Below, piece after piece: positions 1 through 7,695 of a stretch of DNA of 64,000 nucleotides. How positions within the stretch are numbered: position 1 is the first letter of the stretch; each line of letters opens with the position of its first letter. A model generated the notes under the pieces. It was not told the DNA's origin and did no database searches. It saw only the letters and a list, made by a program, of their open reading frames with translations. Made by a program: the position numbers and the translations under genes. Where the stretch lies: positions 481,001 through 545,000 of the forward strand of contig NZ_JARFNM010000001.1 in assembly GCF_029167365.1 (NCBI RefSeq), in the 5' to 3' direction. The DNA is from Amygdalobacter nucleatus (GTDB taxonomy: Bacteria; Bacillota; Clostridia; Saccharofermentanales; Fastidiosipilaceae).

Positions 1-2
1 AT

Positions 3-44
3 AACAACGCTAAAGCAGTAAAAGAGGAGGATCAGTTCCAATGA
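3..44 (+). CDS. C-terminal end of an upstream gene, probably the partner sugar ABC permease (partial)
   Basis: Only the last 13 codons are visible, in the frame starting at base 3, ending in TGA at 42-44. The stop overlaps the ATG of the next gene at 41 (ATGA overlap), which is typical of translationally coupled genes. The tail is hydrophilic and charged (NNAKAVKEEDQFQ). Because the next gene is a MalG-type permease, the upstream gene is by context probably a MalF-type permease, but the visible residues cannot prove this. Confidence 0.4.
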   Translation, partial: NNAKAVKEEDQFQ

Positions 45-901
45 AGAAATATTCATCACTTAAAGCTTCCCATTTACTCTATGATATTTTTATCCATCTA
101 TTCTTGCTGGTACTTTCAGTTATTTGGATTTTGCCAGTTGTTTGGTTGGTCATGCAAAGTTTCCGTGAGGAAAAGGGCGCTTTCATTTCGTATATTGTGC
201 CAAAGGGCTGGACTTTAGCTAACTATACTAATTTGTTTACAGATACGAAGCTCTTCAACTTCCCACTCTGGTTTATGAATACCTTTGCTGTTGCTGTGTT
301 CTCATGTATCATCACAACAATTTTGGTTTTGTTGACAGGTTATGCTTTCAGTCGTTTGAGATTCGCTGCTCGTAAACCGTTGATGAATGTTATCCTTGTT
401 TTGGGTATGTTCCCAGGCTTTATGAGTATGATTGCGATTTATCATATTTTGAAGGCATTTGGTTTGACCCAAACCTTGCTAGCACTAGTTTTGGTGTATA
501 GCGGTGGTGCAGCTATGGGCTACTATATTGTTAAGGGCTTCTTTGACACTGTTCCCAGAAGTATTGATGAGGCTGCCTTAGTTGATGGTTGCACGAAGAA
601 TCAGGTTTTCTGGAATATCATTTTGCCAATGAGTAAACCGGTTGTTATCTATACGATTTTGACATCATTTATTGGTCCTTGGGTCGATTTTATTTTCGTA
701 TCCGTTATCATGAAAGATGCCTATAACAAATATACTGTCGCACTTGGCTTGTATCAGATGCTGTCACGTGAAAATATTTATAACTATTTCACTGAGTTCT
801 GCGCTGGCGCCGTTATAGTCGCTATCCCAATTACGATTCTGTTTATTTCAATGCAGAAGTACTATGTTGGTGGTGTGACTGCTGGTGGTGCTAAAGGCTG
901 A
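41..901 (+). CDS. Sugar ABC transporter permease, MalG type
   Basis: This is an inner-membrane permease subunit of a carbohydrate ABC importer, 286 aa, the usual length for MalG-like proteins. Six hydrophobic segments are visible, the first near residues 15-38. The cytoplasmic EAA loop that docks onto the ATPase is present (EAALVDGCTKNQ...LP), and the C-terminus ends in the GGVTAGGAKG pattern common in maltodextrin-type permeases. An AGAGGAGG-like ribosome site precedes the ATG at 41, which overlaps the upstream stop codon. A strong terminator follows at 928-952. The next plus-strand genes, glycogen phosphorylase and pullulanase, make maltodextrin a reasonable substrate, but specificity cannot be read from the sequence. 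No ATPase subunit is in the window. Confidence 0.85.
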   Translation: MKKYSSLKASHLLYDIFIHLFLLVLSVIWILPVVWLVMQSFREEKGAFISYIVPKGWTLANYTNLFTDTKLFNFPLWFMNTFAVAVFSCIITTILVLLTGYAFSRLRFAARKPLMNVILVLGMFPGFMSMIAIYHILKAFGLTQTLLALVLVYSGGAAMGYYIVKGFFDTVPRSIDEAALVDGCTKNQVFWNIILPMSKPVVIYTILTSFIGPWVDFIFVSVIMKDAYNKYTVALGLYQMLSRENIYNYFTEFCAGAVIVAIPITILFISMQKYYVGGVTAGGAKG

Positions 902-927
902 TATAGCTTTGGTGTTAGACTTAAAAG

Positions 928-952
928 GGAGCAAGCAATTGCTCCTTTTTTT
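928..952 (+). terminator. Rho-independent terminator after the MalG-type permease
   Basis: A 7-bp stem (GGAGCAA/TTGCTCC) with a GCAA tetraloop is followed by seven T residues. It ends the first sugar transporter operon. Confidence 0.9.
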
Positions 953-1022
953 ATGCCCATATGAAGAGGTGAGGGGGGAGCTTCGGATTAAATAACAATA
1001 TGTGTCTGACTTAAAAAGAGTA

Positions 1023-1048
1023 TAAAAAAAGCAACTATCGCTAGTTGC
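1023..1048 (-). terminator. Terminator of the minus-strand tRNA pair
   Basis: Read on the minus strand, a 7-bp stem (GCAACTA/TAGTTGC) with a four-base loop is followed by a run of seven T residues. It lies directly downstream of tRNA-Val. Confidence 0.85.
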
Positions 1049-1064
1049 AACTGAATATAAAAAA

Positions 1065-1137
1065 TGGAAGATGCCGGGCTCGAACCGACGACCCCCTGCT
1101 TGTAAGGCAGGTGCTCTCCCAGCTGAGCTAATCTTCC
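1065..1137 (-). tRNA. tRNA-Val (anticodon TAC)
   Basis: A complete 73-nt cloverleaf can be folded on the minus strand. The acceptor stem is GGAAGAT/ATCTTCC, the T arm carries GGTTCGAGCC, and the anticodon stem holds the loop CTTACAA, giving TAC. The discriminator is A and CCA is not encoded. It is co-transcribed with tRNA-Leu just upstream. Confidence 0.95.
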
Positions 1138-1145
1138 ATAAAAAA

Positions 1146-1227
1146 TGCTGGCGGCCGGAGTCGAACCGGCACGGGTCGCCCCGCTGGATTTTGAGTCCAG
1201 TACGTCTACCAATTCCATCACGCCAGC
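1146..1227 (-). tRNA. tRNA-Leu (anticodon CAA)
   Basis: An 82-nt class II tRNA on the minus strand with acceptor stem GCTGGCG/CGCCAGC. The anticodon loop CTCAAAA gives CAA, and there is a long variable arm as expected for leucine tRNA. The discriminator is A and CCA is not encoded. It is the first gene of a two-tRNA unit driven by the promoter at 1248-1276. Confidence 0.95.
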
Positions 1228-1247
1228 AAATGCTGTGAACAGGTAAG

Positions 1248-1276
1248 ATAATAAGTGAAAGAGAATCATTTGTCAA
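1248..1276 (-). promoter_or_regulatory. Sigma-A promoter of tRNA-Leu/tRNA-Val
   Basis: On the minus strand TTGACA (1271-1276) is separated by exactly 17 bp from TATTAT (1248-1253), about 20 bp upstream of the tRNA-Leu 5' end. The same two hexamers with the same spacing stand before tRNA-Asp at 14229. Confidence 0.9.
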
Positions 1277-1307
1277 TAGGCAAATTTGCGATTTGATTTA
1301 ATTAGCA

Positions 1308-1391
1308 TGTGATAAATATGTGATAAATCACGAGACTGGCAATTTTGGCTTTTAAGTTTGGCCGAATTGTGATAAATTCAGAATGATAAAT
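1308..1391 (+). promoter_or_regulatory. Repeated TGTGATAAAT motifs upstream of glgP, candidate operators
   Basis: TGTGATAAAT occurs at 1308-1317, again 11 bp on at 1319-1328, and at 1368-1377, with a shorter ATGATAAAT at 1383-1391. The second copy continues into a dyad, GTGAT-AA-ATCAC (1320-1331). The cluster occupies the space between the tRNA promoter and the glgP ribosome site. This looks like a regulator-binding array. The half-site resembles CRP/FNR-family sites, but no regulator can be assigned. Confidence 0.45.
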
Positions 1392-1428
1392 TAGTTTTGC
1401 ATATAAAACGAAACAAAGGGAGTAAATC

Positions 1429-3843
1429 ATGTTTTTTGATACTAAAGAAAGTTTTAAGCAGGCTTTTGTCGAGACTTTGCGTAGCAATTACGGTAAGTCA
1501 ATCGAACAGGCAACAGATGTTGAGAAATTTTTGACTTTAGCAAGTTTAGTTAAGGCACATGCCAATTCCAATGTTTACAAGACAAACACTTATCTTGAAA
1601 AACAGGCAGCCAAGAAGATGTATTACTTTAGCTTGGAATTTTTGCTTGGCCGTTTGTTAACTAATAATTTAATGAACCTAGGTTTGTATAAGGTAGTGCA
1701 AGAGGGCTTAGCTGATTTCGGCATTGATTTGAATACACTTGAAGATATTGAAAGTGATGCTGGTTTAGGTAACGGTGGTTTAGGCCGCTTGGCAGCTTGT
1801 TTCCTAGATTCACTTGCGACATTGCATTTGCCAGGTAATGGTAATACTATCCGTTATCAGTATGGTTTGTTCAAACAACTTATTACTAACAACGAGCAGG
1901 TAGAAGTTCCTGATCAATGGCTGCGTTATGGCAATGCCTGGGAAACACGTCATCCTGATGAAGCAGTTAAAGTTAAGTTCTATGGTGATGTTAGAATCAC
2001 AATGAATTACGAAACAGGTCGTTTGAACTTTGAACATGTGAATGCACAAGAGGTTTTGGCTGTTCCATATGATATGCCAGTTGTTGGTGCTGATACTAAG
2101 TGCACAAATGTGTTAAGAATGTGGTCAGCCGAAGCTAGCGATAATTTCCCAGCTGATCAAGATTTTATCAAATACCTTAACAGCATTAACAAAATTTGCT
2201 TGAATGTTTACCCAGATGACAGCACGGTTGAAGGTAAATACATCCGTATTAAGCAAGAGTATTTCTTTATTGCAGCTGGTTTAGGCAGCATTGTACGTGA
2301 GCATTTGAAGCAGAATCCTAATTTGGATAATTTCGCTGAGAAGGTTTGTATTCAGTTGAATGATACACACCCTGCTATGAGCGTTGCAGAGTTAATGCGT
2401 ATTTTCCTTGATGAATACAATTATGAGTGGGATAAGGCTTGGTCAATCGTCAGCAAGGTCTTTGCTTACACTAACCATACAGTTATGCAAGAAGCTTTGG
2501 AGAAGTGGCCAGTTGAATATATTCGTACACTTTTACCACGTGTATATACCATCATTGAAGAAATTAACCGTCGCTTCCGTGAAACTGTTTACAATCAATC
2601 ACATGACCGTGATTTGGTTGAGCGCACAGCCATTATCCAAGACAATCAAGTCAAGATGGCTCATTTGAGTATTGTTGGCTCATTCAGCGTTAACGGCGTT
2701 GCTAAGTTGCATAGTAAGATCTTGGTTGAGGATCTATTCAGAGACTTCTTTAACTTGATGCCGGAGAAATTCAACAACAAGACAAATGGTATTACTCAAA
2801 GAAGATGGCTCTTGTATTCCAACCCTGAACTTACAAACTTGTTGGAAAAGACAATTGGACCTGAATTTAAGCACGACTTCACACAGATTGAGAAGTTGGA
2901 GCAATATATTGACGATAAGAAATTGCAAGAGGCGTTCTTGAAAGTTAAGTATCAACGTAAGTTGGCTCTTTGCCGTTTCCTAAAGGATAATTATCAGATC
3001 GAAGTTGATCCAAATTCTATTTTCGATACACAGGCAAAACGTTTGCACGCTTATAAGCGTCAACTTTTGAACATTTTGCATGTAATTTACCTTTATCAAA
3101 GAATTAAGCAATATCCAACTTTCACAATGCCAAAGACGACTTTCCTCTTTGGTGCCAAGGCAGCTCCAGCTTATGTTTTAGCTAAGAAAATCATTAAGTT
3201 AATTAACTGTGTGGCTGAGAAAGTTGACAATGATCCAGTTGCATCTAAGTTCATCAAAGTTGTATTCATTCCAAACTATCGTGTTACAGTTGCTGAATAC
3301 TTGATGAATGCGAGCGATGTTTCTGAACAAATTTCAACAGCTGGTAAGGAAGCTTCTGGTACAGGTAATATGAAGTTCATGATGAACGGTGCAATTACCT
3401 TAGGTACTTTGGATGGTGCTAACGTTGAAATTTCAGAGCGAGTTGGCCTTGAAAATTGTGAAATTTTCGGTCTCAAAGCTAATGAAATTGAGAATATGCG
3501 TTCTACTTATTCCAGTGTTGACTATTACAAGCAAGACGCCCGTATCAAGCAAGCTGTAGATTCCTTGTTGGACGGTACATTCAGTTCTGTTCAAGATGAT
3601 TTCATCGATATTTACAATGACTTGATCATTCGTAATGATGAGTACTTTGTTTTGGCCGATTTTGCTGCTTATGTCAAAGCCCATGAGCATATCAATGCTC
3701 TTTACAGTGATCGTTCTGCTTGGGCAAGACTTTGCTTACTCAATATTGCTAAGAGCGCTTATTTCTCATCCGACCGAACAATCCTTGATTATGTTCGTGA
3801 TGTATGGCATATCAAAGCAATTGACAATTCAAAGTTGAAGTAG
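1429..3843 (+). CDS. glgP: Glycogen/starch/maltodextrin phosphorylase (GT35)
   Basis: This cytoplasmic PLP enzyme releases glucose-1-phosphate from alpha-1,4-glucan ends. At 804 aa it has the full length of the family. The N-terminal half carries the family signature around YFSLEFLLGR and DAGLGNGGLGRLAACF. The C-terminal half carries the KEASGTGNMKFMMNGA block, whose second lysine is the PLP Schiff-base residue, followed by TLDGANVEI. The ATG at 1429 follows an AAAGGGAG ribosome site. A hairpin terminator lies between it and pullulanase, which would supply it with debranched chains. Whether its substrate is stored glycogen or imported maltodextrin is open; no glycogen synthesis genes are in the window. 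Confidence 0.95.
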   Translation: MFFDTKESFKQAFVETLRSNYGKSIEQATDVEKFLTLASLVKAHANSNVYKTNTYLEKQAAKKMYYFSLEFLLGRLLTNNLMNLGLYKVVQEGLADFGIDLNTLEDIESDAGLGNGGLGRLAACFLDSLATLHLPGNGNTIRYQYGLFKQLITNNEQVEVPDQWLRYGNAWETRHPDEAVKVKFYGDVRITMNYETGRLNFEHVNAQEVLAVPYDMPVVGADTKCTNVLRMWSAEASDNFPADQDFIKYLNSINKICLNVYPDDSTVEGKYIRIKQEYFFIAAGLGSIVREHLKQNPNLDNFAEKVCIQLNDTHPAMSVAELMRIFLDEYNYEWDKAWSIVSKVFAYTNHTVMQEALEKWPVEYIRTLLPRVYTIIEEINRRFRETVYNQSHDRDLVERTAIIQDNQVKMAHLSIVGSFSVNGVAKLHSKILVEDLFRDFFNLMPEKFNNKTNGITQRRWLLYSNPELTNLLEKTIGPEFKHDFTQIEKLEQYIDDKKLQEAFLKVKYQRKLALCRFLKDNYQIEVDPNSIFDTQAKRLHAYKRQLLNILHVIYLYQRIKQYPTFTMPKTTFLFGAKAAPAYVLAKKIIKLINCVAEKVDNDPVASKFIKVVFIPNYRVTVAEYLMNASDVSEQISTAGKEASGTGNMKFMMNGAITLGTLDGANVEISERVGLENCEIFGLKANEIENMRSTYSSVDYYKQDARIKQAVDSLLDGTFSSVQDDFIDIYNDLIIRNDEYFVLADFAAYVKAHEHINALYSDRSAWARLCLLNIAKSAYFSSDRTILDYVRDVWHIKAIDNSKLK

Positions 3844-3854
3844 TCTAAGCTTTT

Positions 3855-3897
3855 AACAGCAAGCTACAGTGGCATGACTGTCGCTTGCTGTTCTTTT
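3855..3897 (+). terminator. Hairpin terminator/attenuator between glgP and pulA
   Basis: A 10-bp perfect stem (AACAGCAAGC/GCTTGCTGTT) with a partly paired interior (ACAG/CTGT) is followed by CTTTT. It ends about 20 bp before the pullulanase start and no separate promoter is seen, so partial read-through into pullulanase is likely. Confidence 0.75.
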
Positions 3898-3917
3898 GTC
3901 TAGCAAAGGATAAAAAT

Positions 3918-6071
3918 ATGCGGGTTGAATGTTTTATTGATGACTATCGTTTGCTGCGATTTAAGCTCTACAAGCCAGTTGATCCAGCTTGTGTGCAAAC
4001 ATGGCAGCTTTTTTGTGATGATAAAGCTGTAAATTGTCAATTCCAAATTGCCAAAGAATCAGATAGCGCTTATTTAGTGGAAGCTAAGTTAGAGGCTGAT
4101 TGCCGATATGGTGAGGTTTATCGCCTAGCTTGGAAAGAGGCTAAATCAAGTGATTTGCACTATTCATTACCAGCTAAATGGCGACATATTGTTTCAACAG
4201 AACGCTTTGATCAGCATTATTTTTATCAAGGGCAAGATTTAGGCCCACAATACACCAAGAAAATGACTACGTTCAAAGTGTGGGCTCCGACAGCTAATCA
4301 AGTGAGTTTGCATATACTAGGTCAAGCCAAAGATATTATGCAGCCTGATTATTCTCTAAAATGTCAGCCTGGGACGAAAGGTAAATTGTGTGATGAATTT
4401 TATCCTATGGAGCGCGGGCATAAAGGCGTTTATACAGTTACTGTGCATGGCGATTTGGATCAGATAGCTTATGTCTATGAACTGAATTTCAATGGTGAGC
4501 ATAAGAGCGCTATCGACCCTTATAGTTACGCTAGTTTGCGTGATGCAGAAGCTTCAGTTGTGGTTAATCCAGCCAAATTTTTGCACAAAGTATATAAACC
4601 CAAAACTGTCTGTAAGTCTAACGTTGATGCTGTTGTTTATGAGCTGAGTGTCCGCGATTTGACCATGCACAGTTCTAGTGATGTGAAAGAAAAGGGTAAG
4701 TTCCTAGGCCTAACTGAAACAGGTACGAATATCTTTGGTCGTCCTACTGGCTTAGATTACCTGACTAGTTTGGGTATTACCCATGTTCAGCTCATGCCTG
4801 TGCTTGATTTTGACTCTTATCCTGAAGCTGATTACTACAGTTCCTATAACTGGGGTTATGATCCCAAGCAATACAATGTTGTAGAAGGCTCATTCCTTAG
4901 TGAAGATACGCCATATAATCGGGTCAATGAATTAAGGCATGTAGTAGATGTTTTACACCAGCATGATTTAAGAGTTAATCTTGATGTAGTTTTCAATCAT
5001 GTAGGGCATGCAGATGATTATGCTTTAGAAAAACTGGTGCCATATTACCCGTTCCGTTACTTTGATACAGAATATCTGTCAAATGGTTCATTTTGTGGTA
5101 ATGAAATTCGCTCGGAAGCTAAGATGCTGCGCAAATACATTGTCGATATGTGCGTGCGCTATGTGCAAATTTTCGATATTGACGGCTTGCGCTTTGATTT
5201 GATGGGCTTGCTTGACATTACGACAATGAATGAAATTGCTTATACACTTAAGCAACTTAAGCCAAACTTCATGATCTATGGTGAGGGCTGGAATATGCCA
5301 ACTGTTTTGGCTGACAATATGAAAGCGATGATGTATCACAATTACAAAATGCCAGATATTGGCTTTTTCAATGATGCCTTCAGAGATACGATCAAAGGAA
5401 AAACTTCTATGGATGCCATCTGTGATTGTGGCTATTGCTTAGGCAACTTGGGCAAAGTGCAATTAGCGAAGGACCTTCTGCTAGGTTCCTGTTTAGATGG
5501 ACGCTTGCGTAGCTGCAGTCAGTCAATCAACTATTTGGAATGTCACGATAACATGACATTTTTCGATAAATTACAGCACTGTCATGCTGCAAGTGATGCT
5601 TTTGAGTGCAAACAACGCGTTAAGCTGGGCTTAGCTTTGACCATTTTAGCGCAAGGTGTGCCGTTTATTCACTGCGGTCAAGAATTCATGCGTAGCAAGG
5701 GTGGAGCTGATAACACCTATAATGCTGGTGACAAACCGAATGCAATCAATTGGTACGATACGATTAAACAGCATGACGTGGTTGATTATTGCCGTGCTTT
5801 AATTAAGTTAAGACGTGAAAATCCAGAATTTCGCTTAAAGTCTCCAGCTCAAATAGCCAAAGCTTGCAGCTTTGAGGACTTTTATGATATTTTGCTTTAC
5901 AAAATCAATGACTTAACAGTCTATATCAATCCAACTCCTTATGATTACAAATATCAGTTGAAACGAAAAGCACGTATTCTTTTGGCTGATAAAATGCAAC
6001 TTCATAATAATGAGGTGGAGGGAGAACTCAAAATAGCAGCTATGAGCATTGTGGTGACACGCAATTTATAG
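3918..6071 (+). CDS. pulA: Type I pullulanase (GH13, debranching enzyme)
   Basis: This enzyme hydrolyses alpha-1,6 branches of pullulan, starch or glycogen. At 717 aa it matches typical cytoplasmic type I pullulanases and has no signal peptide. A CBM48-like N-terminal region precedes the catalytic barrel. The pullulanase signature YNWGYDP is at 310-316. GH13 regions are visible: DVVFNH (356-361), GLRFDLMG with nucleophile Asp427, YGEGWN with acid/base Glu456, and ECHDN. An in-frame TTG at 3885 lies inside the preceding hairpin; the ATG at 3918 after AAAGGA is preferred. It probably works with GlgP. A strong terminator follows at 6094. Confidence 0.93.
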   Translation: MRVECFIDDYRLLRFKLYKPVDPACVQTWQLFCDDKAVNCQFQIAKESDSAYLVEAKLEADCRYGEVYRLAWKEAKSSDLHYSLPAKWRHIVSTERFDQHYFYQGQDLGPQYTKKMTTFKVWAPTANQVSLHILGQAKDIMQPDYSLKCQPGTKGKLCDEFYPMERGHKGVYTVTVHGDLDQIAYVYELNFNGEHKSAIDPYSYASLRDAEASVVVNPAKFLHKVYKPKTVCKSNVDAVVYELSVRDLTMHSSSDVKEKGKFLGLTETGTNIFGRPTGLDYLTSLGITHVQLMPVLDFDSYPEADYYSSYNWGYDPKQYNVVEGSFLSEDTPYNRVNELRHVVDVLHQHDLRVNLDVVFNHVGHADDYALEKLVPYYPFRYFDTEYLSNGSFCGNEIRSEAKMLRKYIVDMCVRYVQIFDIDGLRFDLMGLLDITTMNEIAYTLKQLKPNFMIYGEGWNMPTVLADNMKAMMYHNYKMPDIGFFNDAFRDTIKGKTSMDAICDCGYCLGNLGKVQLAKDLLLGSCLDGRLRSCSQSINYLECHDNMTFFDKLQHCHAASDAFECKQRVKLGLALTILAQGVPFIHCGQEFMRSKGGADNTYNAGDKPNAINWYDTIKQHDVVDYCRALIKLRRENPEFRLKSPAQIAKACSFEDFYDILLYKINDLTVYINPTPYDYKYQLKRKARILLADKMQLHNNEVEGELKIAAMSIVVTRNL

Positions 6072-6093
6072 TTTTAGTGATATTCATTAAAGA

Positions 6094-6125
6094 AAAGCAG
6101 CTTCTCATAGAGAAGCTGCTTTTTG
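6094..6125 (+). terminator. Terminator after pulA
   Basis: A 13-bp stem (AAAGCAGCTTCTC/GAGAAGCTGCTTT) with loop ATA runs into a T tract. Confidence 0.9.
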
Positions 6126-6154
6126 TTGACAGCTTGACTACATAGTGCTAACGT
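6126..6154 (+). promoter_or_regulatory. Possible promoter of the GH16 gene
   Basis: A perfect TTGACA (6126-6131) is followed after 17 bp by TAACGT (6149-6154), a weak -10. It lies directly behind the pulA terminator and 36 bp before the GH16 start codon, where a promoter is expected. Confidence 0.4.
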
Positions 6155-6189
6155 TGAACGAAAATGTTTGTAGAAAAGGTTGAAATAAC

Positions 6190-7542
6190 ATGAAAAAAAT
6201 AGGACTGAAATTGTGCAGCTTGCTACTAGCTGGCCTAGCTTCACTGGCACTAGAACAAGTTGTACAAGCAGAAACATACAGCCCTTATTTGCCAGATCCT
6301 GAAGCTAGCAAATGGCAATTAGTTAAACAGGCAGAATTTGATGGAACGGAGCTTGATCGCTCGTTATTCTCAGATGTTTATCTGACACATTGGTCTGAGC
6401 TAGACTTAGTTAAAGCTAATTATGCCCTTGGTAATGGCCGAATTAAATTAATGATTGACCAGTATCAGCCAGGCTGGCGTCCAGGGACTAAGCAACAAAT
6501 TAGTAGTATTCAGACGGGTATGAAGGATGGACTCCATATTTGGGATAAGACTTTGCCAATAAGTGGCCATTTCCCAGCTGTTGATAATTATGCTACGAAA
6601 TATGGCTACTTTGAATTAAGAGCTAAGGCTCAGAATGGTGGAGGTATCCATAGTGCTTGGTGGATGATTGGCGATCAATACAAGTATGATAAATCAGCCG
6701 AAGTAGATATTTTTGAGATTTTAGGTAAGGACATTCATCCGAATAAGAGTAAAGTTTGGGTAACTATTCACCCCTGGTACGACACTGTGATAAGGAAACA
6801 GAGCCTGAATTATTGGGTAGATGGCGATATTAGCAAGGATTATCATATTTATGGCTTTGAATGGACCAAAGAGGGGATGAAGTGGTACTTTGATGGCCAA
6901 TTAGTCCGCAGCACCAAACAATCACCAGATTACAAGATGTATACGCTGTTAGGTATTTATCAATCCTGGGGTGGACTCTTTTCATGGCAGGGACCAGTAG
7001 ATGAAAATCAGGCATATCCTAAGAGCTTTGATATAGATTATTTCCGTGTCTATAAGACAGCGGATATGTTGAATGAAGATGCAGAAGAAGCTCAAAAGGC
7101 TGAAGCAAAAGCTAATGAGATACCGAGCCGAGCTGCTATCTTTGGTGGCGATTTCACCTGGGACTGGTATCATCAACCAGGTCACCTGAATGATGACAAT
7201 ATGGGAACGACATTACAAAGCTGTGATGATCCTAAATTCCCTGTCAATATCTATGCCGATTTCAAAGAGCCTAGAGAATTAAAGCAGATGCAGTTATACA
7301 CGCATTATGGTCAAGGCCAAGGTATCACGAATTTAATTGTTGAATACTTGGATGAAGCAAGTGGTGAATGGCTTCAAGCAGGGCAAGTCCATCATTTTAA
7401 TTGGATGCAGAATAGTTCTGAAGTTGAAACGATGGAGCTTGAGTTTGACAATAAAATTACGACAAAACACGTGCGTGTAAAGGTGCTGGATGCTAACTTG
7501 ACGTGGCACCATTTTGCCATTAACGAATTACAGTTTATGTAA
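6190..7542 (+). CDS. Secreted GH16 beta-glucanase with C-terminal discoidin-like domain
   Basis: This is probably an extracellular endo-beta-1,3 or beta-1,3-1,4-glucanase. A signal peptide is clear: KK near the start, a hydrophobic core at residues 8-20 and a likely cleavage after VVQA (about residue 27). The GH16 catalytic motif E-V-D-I-F-E lies at 171-176, with Glu171 as nucleophile and Glu176 as acid/base. The barrel ends near residue 290, followed by a charged linker of about 20 residues. Residues 315-450 resemble an F5/8 type C (carbohydrate-binding) fold. No sortase motif or surface-layer repeat is seen, so it is probably released. The sugar importer immediately downstream could take up its products. 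The exact substrate is uncertain. Confidence 0.85.
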   Translation: MKKIGLKLCSLLLAGLASLALEQVVQAETYSPYLPDPEASKWQLVKQAEFDGTELDRSLFSDVYLTHWSELDLVKANYALGNGRIKLMIDQYQPGWRPGTKQQISSIQTGMKDGLHIWDKTLPISGHFPAVDNYATKYGYFELRAKAQNGGGIHSAWWMIGDQYKYDKSAEVDIFEILGKDIHPNKSKVWVTIHPWYDTVIRKQSLNYWVDGDISKDYHIYGFEWTKEGMKWYFDGQLVRSTKQSPDYKMYTLLGIYQSWGGLFSWQGPVDENQAYPKSFDIDYFRVYKTADMLNEDAEEAQKAEAKANEIPSRAAIFGGDFTWDWYHQPGHLNDDNMGTTLQSCDDPKFPVNIYADFKEPRELKQMQLYTHYGQGQGITNLIVEYLDEASGEWLQAGQVHHFNWMQNSSEVETMELEFDNKITTKHVRVKVLDANLTWHHFAINELQFM

Positions 7543-7640
7543 TTTGGGCGAACCATGGCTAAATTGGGCTATTTTAATTAATTTGCAGCTAAATTGTGCA
7601 AATTGAACAAAAAATGGAACATTTAACATGCCAATGGTGT

Positions 7641-7669
7641 TTGTTTTTTCTAAAAAGCTATGCTAGAAT
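7641..7669 (+). promoter_or_regulatory. Promoter of the sugar-binding lipoprotein gene
   Basis: TTGTTT (7641-7646), a 17-bp spacer and TAGAAT (7664-7669) stand 27 bp upstream of the start codon. The 100 bp before it are A+T-rich and contain an imperfect dyad TTTGCA...TGCAAA near 7581-7603 that could bind a repressor. Confidence 0.65.
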
Positions 7670-7695
7670 GAAGCCCACATGGAGGTATTTACCAA

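Noticed and set aside
848..1276. Long minus-strand open frames across the tRNA-Leu/tRNA-Val region
   Set aside because: They run through two complete tRNA genes, the promoter and the terminator, and resemble no protein family.
3885..3917. Alternative TTG start of pullulanase
   Set aside because: It lies inside the glgP terminator hairpin and has no ribosome site; the ATG at 3918 does.
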